From Candidatus Pullichristensenella stercoripullorum (GTDB lineage Bacteria > Bacillota > Clostridia > Christensenellales > Aristaeellaceae), in assembly GCA_018712885.1 (NCBI GenBank), contig DVGE01000320.1:1-9013 (forward strand): DNA of 9,013 nt, given 5' to 3'. The notes beneath the pieces are model-generated. The model searched no databases. It was not told the DNA's origin and saw nothing but the letters and a program-made list of their open reading frames with translations. Made by a program: the position numbers and the translations under genes. Of the stretch, positions 1-6,844 are shown in pieces; positions within the stretch are counted from its first letter, which is position 1; every line of letters starts with the position of its first letter.

Positions 1-912
1 GCGCGGGGTGAGGGTGGAGAGCACGTTCATCAGCTGCTCCTTGAGCAGCGTGAAGGCGGCGGCGTCCGCCGGGGCGGGCGCGTCGTCGTCGGGGATGAAG
101 TCGCCCAGATGACTGTCCTCCTCCTCGCCGATGGGGGTCTCGAGGGAGACGGGCTCCTGCGCGATCTTGATGATCTCGCGCACTTTGTCCTCGGGGATGC
201 CCATGACCTCGGCGATCTCCTCGGGCTGCGGCTCGCGGCCATATTCCTGCAGGAGCTGGCGCGAGACGCGGATAAGCTTGTTGATGGTTTCCACTATATG
301 CACGGGGATGCGGATCGTGCGGGCCTGGTCCGCAATAGCGCGGGTAATGGCCTGGCGGATCCACCAGGTGGCGTAGGTGGAAAACTTATAGCCCTTGCGG
401 TAGTCGAACTTTTCCACAGCCTTGATCAGGCCCAGGTTGCCTTCCTGGATAAGGTCGAGGAAGAGCATACCGCGGCCCACGTACCTTTTTGCGATGGAAA
501 CGACCAGGCGCAGGTTGGCCTCGCTGAGGCGCTTCTTGGCCTCTTCGTCGCCCTGCTCCATGCGCTTGGCCAATTCGATCTCCTCGTCGGCGGTCAAAAG
601 CGGCACTTTGCCGATTTCCTTTAAATACATGCGCACAGGGTCGTCAATGGAAATGCCCTCGGGCACGGAGATGTCTATCTCCTCCTCGGCGACGTCCGGC
701 ACCGGGTCGGCCTCGGGAATGGCCTCGTCCTTGACCACGTCGATATTCAGGCCAGAGAGCGTGTCGAGGATCCTGTCGAACTGCTCCGAATCCAGCTCTA
801 CATCGCCGAGCAGCTCGACGATCTCTTTATAAGTCAGCACGCCTTTGCTCTTGCCAGTCTCGATCAGCTCGCGGACGCGGGCTTCCATGACTTCTGCGTT
901 GGGCTTTTTCAT
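1..912 (-). CDS. rpoD: Housekeeping RNA polymerase sigma factor RpoD/SigA, partial (C-terminus off the left edge)
   Basis: This is the primary sigma-70 factor, which directs core RNA polymerase to -10/-35 promoters in the cytoplasm. The visible 304 codons start with MKKPNAEVMEARVRELIE. A short acidic region-1.1-like segment covers about residues 12-85, and region 1.2 begins at DDPVRMYLKEIGKVPLL (about 90-106). Region 2 (about 125-212) is almost textbook: NLRLVVSIAKRYVGRG, LIQEGNLGLIKAVEKFDY, then the -10 recognition stretch KFSTYATWWIRQAITRAI. Region 3 follows (QPEEIAEVMGI, EPVSLETPIGEE). The sequence stops at VLSTLTPR, where region 4.2, the -35-binding helix-turn-helix, should begin. About 55-60 residues are therefore missing, which would give the usual Gram-positive SigA length of roughly 360. 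The ATG at 912 is preceded by AAAGGAG with about 10 nt spacing. It lies 40 bp downstream of dnaG in the same direction, so the two are probably cotranscribed. Identification is very secure. Confidence 0.97.
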   Translation of the reverse strand, partial: MKKPNAEVMEARVRELIETGKSKGVLTYKEIVELLGDVELDSEQFDRILDTLSGLNIDVVKDEAIPEADPVPDVAEEEIDISVPEGISIDDPVRMYLKEIGKVPLLTADEEIELAKRMEQGDEEAKKRLSEANLRLVVSIAKRYVGRGMLFLDLIQEGNLGLIKAVEKFDYRKGYKFSTYATWWIRQAITRAIADQARTIRIPVHIVETINKLIRVSRQLLQEYGREPQPEEIAEVMGIPEDKVREIIKIAQEPVSLETPIGEEEDSHLGDFIPDDDAPAPADAAAFTLLKEQLMNVLSTLTPR

Positions 913-952
913 GCTGTGGTCACTCCTTTCGACCAGTCCGGTTCAGAAAAGC

Positions 953-2659
953 TCAGAAGAGCTTTTGGATGCTCTCGTATATCTTGCGCCGCTGCTCGGC
1001 GTCCGCCGTGGCCGCCTGTGCCTGCAAACGCTCCACTTCCCCGGCGCGGCGCGAAGCGCGGATGACGGCGAGGCTGTCCTCAGCCATGCTCAGCGCCTCC
1101 TCGCGGCTCTCGGGGAGCGGACGGTAGTTGAGCGCCGGCAAAACGCTCGCCCGGTCTTCCTCGCCCAGTTGTTCCAAAAAAGCATTGACCGCTTTGCCTT
1201 CGATTAACCACGCGGCGCAGTCGCGCAACGGGCCGGCGGCAAAATCGCCGGGTTCGACCGTTTCCGGCGGGATGCGGCCTTCGCACAGAAGCGTCAACAG
1301 GGCGCGCTGCGCGGTCTGGGCCGCGTCCGCCTCCTCCTGACGCGGGCGCAGACGCGGCTTGGGCGCATCCGTCTGCGCGGGCGGCGAAACGCCGATCTGC
1401 CGCATGAGGATCTCGCGGTCGTAACCGCTCTCGGCGGCGAGGCGGCGCACATGGTTTTCCAGTTCCACGGGGCTTTGCACGCCGCGCAGTATCTGGCAGC
1501 AGCGCAGCACGTACTGCGTCATCCCCTCCTGCGCGCTTACGTCCAGCCCGTCGCGGGCGCGCAGCATGCGGTACTCGACCGCGCCGTACTTTTTCAGCGC
1601 CGCAAAGCCCGCCGCGCCCCGCGCGCGGATGAAGTCGTCCGGGTCCATGCCTTCGGGATAGTCGATCACCCGGGCGCGCAAACCCGTAGATTCGAGTATA
1701 TCCAGCGCCCTCAGCGCCGCCTTCTGCCCGGCGGTGTCGCCGTCGTAGCTGACCCAGACTTCGGGGGCGTAGCGCTTCATCAGGCGCGCCTGTTCCTCGG
1801 TCAGCGCCGTGCCCAGCGTGGCCACCACGCCCTCAACGCCGTGCTTGCGCAAAGAAACGGCGTCCATGTAGCCCTCCACCAGCACCAGATGGCCGGCGGA
1901 GCGCTCTTTTTTGGCAAAATTGAGGGCGTAGAGCCCCTGCCGCTTGTTGAACACCGGCGTATCGGCGGTATTCAGGTATTTGGGCTGCGCGTCGCCCAAC
2001 GCCCGGCCGCCAAAGCCAAGCACCTTGCCCTGCGCGCTGATGATGGGAAAGATGACCCGGCCGCGGAACATGTCGTACACGCCGCCCTCGCGCCGCACGA
2101 TGAGGCCGGCGCGCTCGAGCGTATTTTCCTCGAAGCCCTGCCCCGTGAGCTGTTTGAGCGTCGCGTCCCAACCGCGGGGGGCGAAGCCGAGGCCGAAATG
2201 CCGGATATCCGCATCGGTCAGACCGCGTTTATAGAGGTAGGAAAGCGCTTCCGCGCCCTCCGCCGTCCACAGCGTGGCGTGAAAAAAACGCGCCGCCGCG
2301 ACGTTGGCCCCGTAGATGCGCTCGCGCTCGTCCGCGCGGATGGGGTCGGCCTTGGGCGAACCCTCGGGAAGCGGCAGATGCGCGCGCTCGGCCAGCAGTT
2401 TCACCGCCTCCTGGAAGTCCAGCCGCTCCATCTCCATCACGAACTGTATGACCGAACCGCCCTTGTGACAGCCGAAGCAGTAAAAGAGCTGCGTTTCCGC
2501 ATCCACGGAAAAGGATGGTGTTTTTTCGTTGTGGAACGGGCAGAGGCCCCAGGCGCGGCGTCCCTTGCGCTTGAGCGGGACATACTCGGAAACGATCTCC
2601 TCAATGCTGACGCGCGAACGCAATTCGTCCAGCCATGCGTCTGAAAATCTTCCCGCCAT
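953..2659 (-). CDS. dnaG: DNA primase DnaG
   Basis: DnaG synthesises the RNA primers for chromosome replication and works with the DnaB-type helicase. From the chosen start the protein has 568 residues, close to the usual 580-600. The N-terminal CHC2 zinc finger has C40, H43, C61 and C64 (CPFHNEKTPSF ... YCFGC), the same numbers as in E. coli DnaG. The catalytic core carries FRGRVIFPI (about 198-206), GFGGRAL and PKYLNT. The TOPRIM fold follows with EGYMD (catalytic Glu about 262) and DGDTAG (metal-binding Asp residues about 306 and 308). The divergent C-terminal part, after about residue 425, should be the helicase-binding domain. The ORF can be extended to an ATG at 2710, but no ribosome binding site is seen there. 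The ATG at 2659 has GGGGAG 5 nt upstream and gives the canonical MAGR start. It ends 40 bp before rpoD. Confidence 0.96.
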   Translation of the reverse strand: MAGRFSDAWLDELRSRVSIEEIVSEYVPLKRKGRRAWGLCPFHNEKTPSFSVDAETQLFYCFGCHKGGSVIQFVMEMERLDFQEAVKLLAERAHLPLPEGSPKADPIRADERERIYGANVAAARFFHATLWTAEGAEALSYLYKRGLTDADIRHFGLGFAPRGWDATLKQLTGQGFEENTLERAGLIVRREGGVYDMFRGRVIFPIISAQGKVLGFGGRALGDAQPKYLNTADTPVFNKRQGLYALNFAKKERSAGHLVLVEGYMDAVSLRKHGVEGVVATLGTALTEEQARLMKRYAPEVWVSYDGDTAGQKAALRALDILESTGLRARVIDYPEGMDPDDFIRARGAAGFAALKKYGAVEYRMLRARDGLDVSAQEGMTQYVLRCCQILRGVQSPVELENHVRRLAAESGYDREILMRQIGVSPPAQTDAPKPRLRPRQEEADAAQTAQRALLTLLCEGRIPPETVEPGDFAAGPLRDCAAWLIEGKAVNAFLEQLGEEDRASVLPALNYRPLPESREEALSMAEDSLAVIRASRRAGEVERLQAQAATADAEQRRKIYESIQKLF

Positions 2660-2840
2660 GCGCACTCCCCGCAGCCGTCTCTCGCAGTCCATCGCCGGCC
2701 GCAGACCCATAGCGACCGATCATGTTCTTTATCATTCGCCGTTCGCCGGGGCGATTCCTGCCGGGATTTCGACTTTTTGCAGCAATTTAATCACAGCCAC
2801 GGCCGCGCGTGAAAATATATGCCAAAAACGCGAAAACACG
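2660..2840 (-). other. Leader of dnaG between the regulator stop and the primase start, with a weak promoter candidate
   Basis: This 181-bp stretch separates the IclR gene from dnaG on the minus strand. A weak sigma-A-like pair can be picked out: TTCACG (complement of 2808-2813) and TTAAAT (complement of 2785-2790) with a 17-bp spacer. Each hexamer matches consensus at four of six positions, but the -10 lacks the important A at position 2. It would leave a leader of about 120 nt before the dnaG ATG. The in-frame extension of dnaG up to 2710 lies inside this stretch and is judged untranslated. Whether dnaG-rpoD is expressed from here or by readthrough from the regulator cannot be decided by eye. 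Confidence 0.25.
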
Positions 2841-2841
2841 T
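2824..2841 (-). terminator. Possible short intrinsic terminator after the IclR regulator
   Basis: Read on the minus strand, the last base of the regulator's TGA stop begins a small hairpin: ACGTG, loop TTTT, CGCGT (one G-U pair), running straight into a five-T tract. The stem has only about 5 bp, so it is weak for an intrinsic terminator. Its position exactly at the gene end and the adjoining T-run favour the call. If real, it would partly insulate dnaG-rpoD from the regulator's transcription. Confidence 0.35.
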
Positions 2842-3668
2842 CACAAGGACTGCGCAGCTCCAGGGATGCGCAGCGGGATCGCCAGCGGGTTGAAACCGAG
2901 CAGCTTTGAGATCTCCCGGGAGGCGCGCTGCAAAAGCCCGATACATTCGGCGCGCTTTTCCTCATCGAGGCGCACGGTGGGCGCGGTAACGCTCATGGCG
3001 TACTTCGGCGCGCCGGAAAAGTCGAAAATGGGTACGGCGACGCAGGAGACGCCAGGCTCGTGCTCCTCGTTGTCCATCGCGTAGCCGCGGGAACGGATGC
3101 GGTTGAGCTCGTTTTTGAGCTCGTCCAGGGAAACGATGGTGTTCTTCGTGTACTGAATGATGGACGAGCTTTCCCAGATCTGCTCCACCTTGCTGGCGGG
3201 AAGGTTGGCGAGGATCGCCTTGCCGACCCCAGTGCAATACAGAGGGGAACAGTTGCCGATGAGCGAGCCGGTGTTGAAGGGTACATCGGAGATATAACTG
3301 TTTTTATAAATGTAGAGCACCTTATCGTGCTCATGCGTCACCAGGTGTACGGTTTCGCCGGTCTTTTCCATGAGATCGTGCAGGTATGGGCGTGCGATCT
3401 CCAAAATGCTCAGAGCGCGGACGGAGCGGCTGCCGATCTCGAACATGCGCAGCGTTTGCCGGTACTTGCCGGTGTTCGCATCCTGGGCGACATAGCCCAT
3501 CTCCCGAAGCGAAGAAAGAAAACGATGTGTCGTGCTCTTGGAGAGGCCCGTCTGCTGCGCAAGCACAGTCAGCGCCATGCCGCTGGGACATTCTGAGAGC
3601 AATTCCAGGATCTCAAAGGCGCGATGCAACGATTGGATCGGCTTGGAGGTTTGTTCCATGGCGACCAT
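2841..3668 (-). CDS. IclR-family transcriptional regulator (KdgR-like role inferred)
   Basis: IclR-family repressors are cytoplasmic dimers or tetramers that bind short dyads and release or reposition on a small-molecule effector. The 275-residue protein has the typical two-part build. An N-terminal winged helix-turn-helix spans about residues 10-70 (SLHRAFEILELLSE, then LAQQTGLSKSTTHRFLSSLREMGYV). A C-terminal effector-binding domain spans about 85-260, with the family hallmarks YCTGVGKAILA (about 144-154) and DNEEHEPGVSCVAVPIFD (about 199-216). Length is normal for the family. Start choice is uncertain. The first ATG at 3668 has AGGAGG only 3 nt upstream, and the ATG at 3659 has the same site 12 nt upstream. 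The gene diverges from eda-kdgK-transporter, and its promoter contains a dyad that recurs ahead of eda, so it probably represses both itself and that operon. The effector is likely KDG or a precursor, by context only. Confidence 0.92.
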   Translation of the reverse strand: MVAMEQTSKPIQSLHRAFEILELLSECPSGMALTVLAQQTGLSKSTTHRFLSSLREMGYVAQDANTGKYRQTLRMFEIGSRSVRALSILEIARPYLHDLMEKTGETVHLVTHEHDKVLYIYKNSYISDVPFNTGSLIGNCSPLYCTGVGKAILANLPASKVEQIWESSSIIQYTKNTIVSLDELKNELNRIRSRGYAMDNEEHEPGVSCVAVPIFDFSGAPKYAMSVTAPTVRLDEEKRAECIGLLQRASREISKLLGFNPLAIPLRIPGAAQSL

Positions 3669-3717
3669 GTGCCTCCTTTATCGTAGAACAGTCGCGGATA
3701 GAAGCGCGGTCATCGCT

Positions 3718-3746
3718 ATTGTACCACATCGTGGAACATCTGTCGA
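3718..3746 (-). promoter_or_regulatory. Predicted sigma-A promoter of the IclR-family regulator gene
   Basis: On the minus strand, TCGACA (complement of 3741-3746) and TACAAT (complement of 3718-3723) are separated by exactly 17 bp. Each hexamer is one mismatch from consensus. Transcription would start near 3711, giving a leader of about 43 nt before the ATG at 3668. The operator-like dyad fills the spacer and touches the -10 element, so a bound regulator would block polymerase, as expected for autorepression. Confidence 0.7.
3720..3738 (-). promoter_or_regulatory. Operator-like dyad in the regulator's promoter (site 2)
   Basis: Read on the minus strand the site is TGTTCCACGATGTGGTACA: two 8-bp arms around a GAT centre, with a single mismatched pair. 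Its inner 13 bp, TTCCACGATGTGG, are identical to the core of the perfect palindrome ahead of eda, and both read in the direction of the gene they precede. It occupies the spacer and part of the -10 of the regulator's promoter. The size and symmetry suit a winged-helix dimer of the IclR type. Binding is inferred. Confidence 0.7.
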
Positions 3747-3889
3747 GAGGAAAAATGCAGAAGATGCAAGAAAGTCAGAAATCCCAAAGCTCACGCAATA
3801 TTTTTTGTATCTATGGTCTATATTTACGGGAATATTATGTATTATATGCCGATTTATAAGCTGTTTGACGATTTTGTGAGCCGATCATG

Positions 3890-3918
3890 TTGACATCAAA
3901 TAGATAATTATGTATAAT
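3890..3918 (+). promoter_or_regulatory. Consensus sigma-A promoter of the eda-kdgK-transporter operon
   Basis: TTGACA (3890-3895) and TATAAT (3913-3918) match consensus at all twelve positions, with an optimal 17-bp spacer. Predicted start is near 3925. It is the strongest promoter visible in the window and the only obvious one for the five plus-strand genes. Such a strong unregulated core promoter fits control by a tightly binding repressor just downstream. Confidence 0.85.
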
Positions 3919-3944
3919 ACAAGTATTCCAGATAATTGAAATGC

Positions 3945-3963
3945 AATTCCACGATGTGGAATT
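3945..3963 (+). promoter_or_regulatory. Perfect 19-bp palindromic operator ahead of eda (site 1)
   Basis: AATTCCACGATGTGGAATT has two perfect 8-bp arms around a 3-bp centre. It begins about 20 bp downstream of the predicted transcription start, so a bound protein would hinder promoter clearance or act as a roadblock. The same 13-bp core recurs at the divergent regulator's promoter, with centres 225 bp apart. The IclR-family protein encoded next door is the obvious candidate to bind both. Confidence 0.75.
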
Positions 3964-4011
3964 ATTTGGCCTTTTGTGGCGGTCATGTCATAATGAATGA
4001 GGGGATTTGCC

Positions 4012-4668
4012 ATGCGGGAACAGGTCATCGAGCGCATCCGCGCAAAAAAGATCATCACCATTGTACGCGGCGTCTACGGCGAACAGGTCGCGCATCTTGC
4101 CGAGGCGCTCGCCGCTGGCGGCATCGAGCTGATGGAGGTCACCTTTGACCAGAGCGACACGGCGGCGCACGCGCAGACCGCTGCGGCGATCCACGCCATC
4201 AAAGCGCATATGGGCGAGCGCATGCTGGTAGGCGCGGGCACCGTGACCACGCCCTCCCTGGTGGAGATGGCGAAGGAAGCCGGCGCGGAATATATCGTTT
4301 CCCCGGATCTCCGCCCCGCGGTGATCGAGCGCACGCGGGAGCTGGGCATGGTCTCTCTGCCTGGCGCGCTGACGCCCACGGAGATCAACAACGCCTACGA
4401 CGCGGGCGCGGACTTTGTGAAGGTCTTCCCTGCGGCGCAGCTGGGCCCCGCTTACATCAAGGCTGTTCGCGGCCCGCTCAATCACATCCCGCTCCTGGCG
4501 GTGGGCGGCGTCAACGAAAAGAACATCGCCGATTTCATCAAGGCCGGGTGTTGCGGCGCCGGCGTCGGCGGGAACCTCGTGAACAAGCAATGGATCGCCG
4601 CGGGCGAATGGGACAGGATCACCGCATTGGCGAAGGAGTTCGTCGAAGCTGTCTGTGAAAGGGGCTGA
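4012..4668 (+). CDS. eda: KDPG aldolase (2-dehydro-3-deoxy-phosphogluconate aldolase)
   Basis: This class I aldolase cleaves 2-keto-3-deoxy-6-phosphogluconate to pyruvate and glyceraldehyde-3-phosphate, the last step of the Entner-Doudoroff and hexuronate routes. Some relatives also act on 4-hydroxy-2-oxoglutarate or the galacto epimer. The 218-residue protein is a normal single-domain (beta/alpha)8 barrel. Visible hallmarks are IVRG (about 17-20), GGIELMEVTF with the catalytic Glu at 42, VGAGTV (73-78), and DFVKVFPAAQLGP with the Schiff-base Lys at 137. VGGVNEKN and GAGVGGNLV form the phosphate-binding end. The ORF could open at 3997, but AGGGG lies 7 nt before the ATG at 4012, which gives the usual N-terminus. 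It is the first gene of the operon and ends 4 bp before the kinase start, so the two are very likely translated together. The epimer preference cannot be read from sequence. Confidence 0.93.
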   Translation: MREQVIERIRAKKIITIVRGVYGEQVAHLAEALAAGGIELMEVTFDQSDTAAHAQTAAAIHAIKAHMGERMLVGAGTVTTPSLVEMAKEAGAEYIVSPDLRPAVIERTRELGMVSLPGALTPTEINNAYDAGADFVKVFPAAQLGPAYIKAVRGPLNHIPLLAVGGVNEKNIADFIKAGCCGAGVGGNLVNKQWIAAGEWDRITALAKEFVEAVCERG

Positions 4669-4672
4669 GAAC

Positions 4673-5698
4673 ATGCGTTGCGTGACCTTTGGCGAGATCA
4701 TGATGCGCTTGAATCCCGAGGGGTACTACCGCCTGCGGCAAGCGGACAGGCTCGAAGTCAGTTACGCCGGCGGCGAGGCCAATGTCGCGGCTTCCCTAAG
4801 CCAGCTGGGTATGGACGCGGCCTTCGTCACCAAATTGCCCGACAATGACCTGGGAAAATGCGTCGTCGGCGAATTGGGGCGCTATGGCGTGGACACGCGC
4901 AGCATCGTCTTCGGCGGCCCCCGGCTGGGCATTTACTTCATTGAGAAGGGCGCGTCCCAGCGCCCCTCCAAGGTGATCTACGACCGCGCCGGTTCCTCCA
5001 TCGCGCTGGCGCAGCCGGACGACTTTGATTGGGAAGCGCTCCTTGGCGGCGCGGACTGGTTCCATTTCACCGGCATCACCCCGGCGTTGGGCGAGCAGCT
5101 GCCGCGGATCTGCCTGGACGCGGTGCAGGCCGCGCGGCGCCTTGGCGTGCGCGTCAGCTGCGACTTAAACTACCGCAAGAAGCTGTGGACTTCCGCGCGG
5201 GCGGGCGAAGTGATGGCGACATTGATGCCCTATGTGGATGTGGTGATCGCCAATGAAGCCGACGCGGACGACGTGTTCGGCATTCGCGCGGAGGGTTCGG
5301 ACGTGGAGAGCGGCAGCATCTCCAAGGACGGGTATGTCAGCGTCGCGCGCCAGCTCTGCGAGCGTTTTGGCTGCAAAAAGGCGGCGATCACGCTGCGCGA
5401 GAGCATTTCCGCCAGCGAAAACAACTGGTCTGGCATGCTCTACGACGCTTCTTCGCGCCAGGCGTGCTTCTCCCCGGTGTACCACATCCAGATCGTCGAC
5501 CGCGTGGGCGGCGGCGACTCCTTTGGCGCCGGCCTGATCTACGCCATGCTGCACGGCGAGGACGACCAGCGGGCGGTGAACTTCGCGGTCGCGGCGTCCT
5601 GCCTGAAGCACACCATCGAACACGATTTCAACCTCGTCAGCGTGGACGAGGTCAACTCCCTGGCGGCGGGAAACGCGACAGGGCGTATACAAAGATAG
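4673..5698 (+). CDS. kdgK: 2-keto-3-deoxygluconate kinase, PfkB/ribokinase family
   Basis: The predicted reaction is ATP-dependent phosphorylation of KDG to KDPG, the substrate of the aldolase encoded just upstream. The 341-residue protein shows the PfkB fold: VTFGEIMMRLNPEG at the N-terminus, the sugar-binding GGEANVAASLSQLG, and the C-terminal signature RVGGGDSFGAGL with the catalytic Asp at about residue 282. DLNYRKKLW in the middle is typical of the KDG-kinase branch of the family. Length is slightly above the usual 310-330 because of a charged insert around residues 200-215 (AEGSDVESGSISKDG). The ATG at 4673 follows the eda stop by 4 bp and has AAAGGGG 8 nt upstream. An upstream GTG at 4655 lies inside eda and is less likely. 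Substrate assignment rests on motif plus aldolase pairing. Another 2-keto-3-deoxy sugar, such as the galacto epimer, remains possible. Confidence 0.88.
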   Translation: MRCVTFGEIMMRLNPEGYYRLRQADRLEVSYAGGEANVAASLSQLGMDAAFVTKLPDNDLGKCVVGELGRYGVDTRSIVFGGPRLGIYFIEKGASQRPSKVIYDRAGSSIALAQPDDFDWEALLGGADWFHFTGITPALGEQLPRICLDAVQAARRLGVRVSCDLNYRKKLWTSARAGEVMATLMPYVDVVIANEADADDVFGIRAEGSDVESGSISKDGYVSVARQLCERFGCKKAAITLRESISASENNWSGMLYDASSRQACFSPVYHIQIVDRVGGGDSFGAGLIYAMLHGEDDQRAVNFAVAASCLKHTIEHDFNLVSVDEVNSLAAGNATGRIQR

Positions 5699-5796
5699 GA
5701 ACCGCCGGTCAGATCTTCGCGCCTTCCGTCCCGCTCTTGCCGTGACACAGCGCGCAGCTCGATCATCGTTTCCAGAAGACCAAGGAGGTATTGCAC

Positions 5797-6807
5797 ATGG
5801 AAGGGAAAGCGAAAAAGAACAAGCTGTTGAGTTTGTGGGGCAAGCAGGAAGTCGGCATTTTTGTCATCTTCATCGTACTGTGCGTGTTCATCGGCTGCAT
5901 CACGCCCCGGTTCGTGAAGCCGCAGAACATCATCAACATCCTGCGCCAGATCTCCAACGTCGGCATCATGGCCGTGGGACAGGCGATGGTCATCATCATT
6001 GCGGGCATCGACCTCTCCGTGGGCAGCATGCTTTCCCTGAGCGCCTGTATCCTGGCGGTGCTCTCTGAGAGCATGAACCCCTGGATCGCCATGATCATCT
6101 CCCTGCTGGCCGGCGCGGGCGTCGGCGCCATCAACGGCCTGCTGACCGTGAAGATCGGCATCGCCCCGTTCATTGCCACTTTGGGCATCCAGATGATGGC
6201 CAAAGGCTTTTCCTTCATCATCACCAACGGCATCCCGGTAAAATTCAGTTACCCTGACTCGGTGGGCTTCCTCGGCGGCGGCACGTTCCAGATCGGCGAG
6301 GTGTCCGTGCCGATGTCGATCATCATCATGCTGGTGGTATACGCGGTCGGCATCGTGGTGATGTCCAAGACGGTATTCGGCCGTGAGCTCTACGCCACCG
6401 GCGACAACGAGCGCTCCGCGAAACTGTCGGGCATCAACGCCTCGCGCATCAAGATCTCTGCCTACGTCATCTCCGGCCTGCTGGCTGCGCTGGCTGGCAT
6501 CCTCAATGCCGGCAACCTGACCACCGCCACTGCGGACGCCGGCGACGGCATCGAGTCCAACGTCATCGCGGCAGTCGTCATCGGCGGCGTGAGCATGTCG
6601 GGCGGCGAGGGCTCGGTGGTGGGCATCCTCATCGGCGCCGCCATCATGGGCGTCATCAAGAACGCCTTCATCCTGCTGAATTTCAAAGCCAACTGGCAGA
6701 CGATCACCATCGGCTTCCTGATCATCCTCGCCACGGGCATCGACTGCGTCACCAAGCAGATCAAGGCCGCGAAAGCGTCTGTGAAGGTCAGCAAGGAGCT
6801 CAAGTGA
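5797..6807 (+). CDS. Ribose-type (CUT2) ABC transporter permease, RbsC-like
   Basis: This is a membrane component of a sugar-uptake ABC transporter, working as a homodimer with the ATPase and binding protein that follow. The 336-residue protein begins with a short Lys-rich cytoplasmic tail, followed by about eight to ten hydrophobic segments, the first at about residues 19-36. Family signatures are AGIDLSVGSMLSLSA (about 69-83), the cytoplasmic coupling loop KTVFGRELYATGDNERSAKLSGI (about 191-213), and SNVIAAVVIGGVSMSGGEGS (about 254-273). The ATG at 5797 has AAGGAGG ending 8 nt upstream. A TTG two codons earlier is too close to that site. It follows kdgK after 98 bp with no clear terminator or new promoter, so it is probably in the same operon. 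Names such as rbsC would imply ribose; the neighbours argue for a sugar acid instead. Confidence 0.93.
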   Translation: MEGKAKKNKLLSLWGKQEVGIFVIFIVLCVFIGCITPRFVKPQNIINILRQISNVGIMAVGQAMVIIIAGIDLSVGSMLSLSACILAVLSESMNPWIAMIISLLAGAGVGAINGLLTVKIGIAPFIATLGIQMMAKGFSFIITNGIPVKFSYPDSVGFLGGGTFQIGEVSVPMSIIIMLVVYAVGIVVMSKTVFGRELYATGDNERSAKLSGINASRIKISAYVISGLLAALAGILNAGNLTTATADAGDGIESNVIAAVVIGGVSMSGGEGSVVGILIGAAIMGVIKNAFILLNFKANWQTITIGFLIILATGIDCVTKQIKAAKASVKVSKELK

Positions 6808-6827
6808 CCCACGGCGCGTTCAACGGG

Positions 6828-6844
6828 AAGGAGGAAGCATCTTG
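6828..6844 (+). promoter_or_regulatory. Ribosome binding site that fixes a TTG start
   Basis: AAGGAGG at 6828-6834 stands 7 nt before the TTG at 6842-6844. No ATG or GTG in frame lies nearby. The TTG gives the standard N-terminal strand of the ATPase (EKQLILETRNVQKTFPG), so the rare initiation codon is well supported. Confidence 0.85.

Larger units (their letters stand above)
3669..4011. other. Divergent AT-rich control region between the regulator and the catabolic operon
   Basis: This is the only gene-free stretch longer than 300 bp. It holds the divergent promoters and two operator-like dyads listed separately. Between the promoters (about 3747-3889) lies a clearly AT-rich segment, in contrast to the GC-rich genes on both sides. 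I see no convincing ORF, RNA gene or riboswitch in it. The leader of eda from the predicted transcription start (about 3925) to the ATG is roughly 87 nt and contains the perfect palindrome. Confidence 0.8.

Noticed and set aside
1451..2644. A 397-codon open frame on the plus strand opposite dnaG
   Set aside because: It is a mirror frame of the primase, with Arg/Ala/His-rich composition and no recognisable domain.
2660..2710. The longer dnaG start at the ATG at 2710
   Set aside because: It lacks a ribosome binding site, and it would shift the zinc-finger residues 17 positions from the spacing seen in E. coli DnaG.
3841..3846. A perfect TATAAT on the minus strand that could be a second promoter of the regulator
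   Set aside because: No acceptable -35 lies 16-18 bp upstream (GTCAAA at best), and the AT-rich segment produces such hexamers by chance. The pair at 3718-3746 is much better.
3870..3950. A possible CcpA catabolite-repression (cre) or CRP-like site in the control region
   Set aside because: TGTGAGCC at about 3875 and TGAAATGCAATTCCA at about 3937 both miss the central CG or the second half of the consensus.
3936..4148. A small plus-strand ORF overlapping the palindrome and the start of eda
   Set aside because: It opens with TTG without a ribosome binding site and runs mostly out of frame inside eda.
5699..5796. A possible extra promoter, operator copy or terminator between kdgK and the permease
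   Set aside because: I found no TTCCAC/GTGGAA dyad, no paired hexamers and no hairpin with a T-run. Only the permease ribosome binding site is clear.
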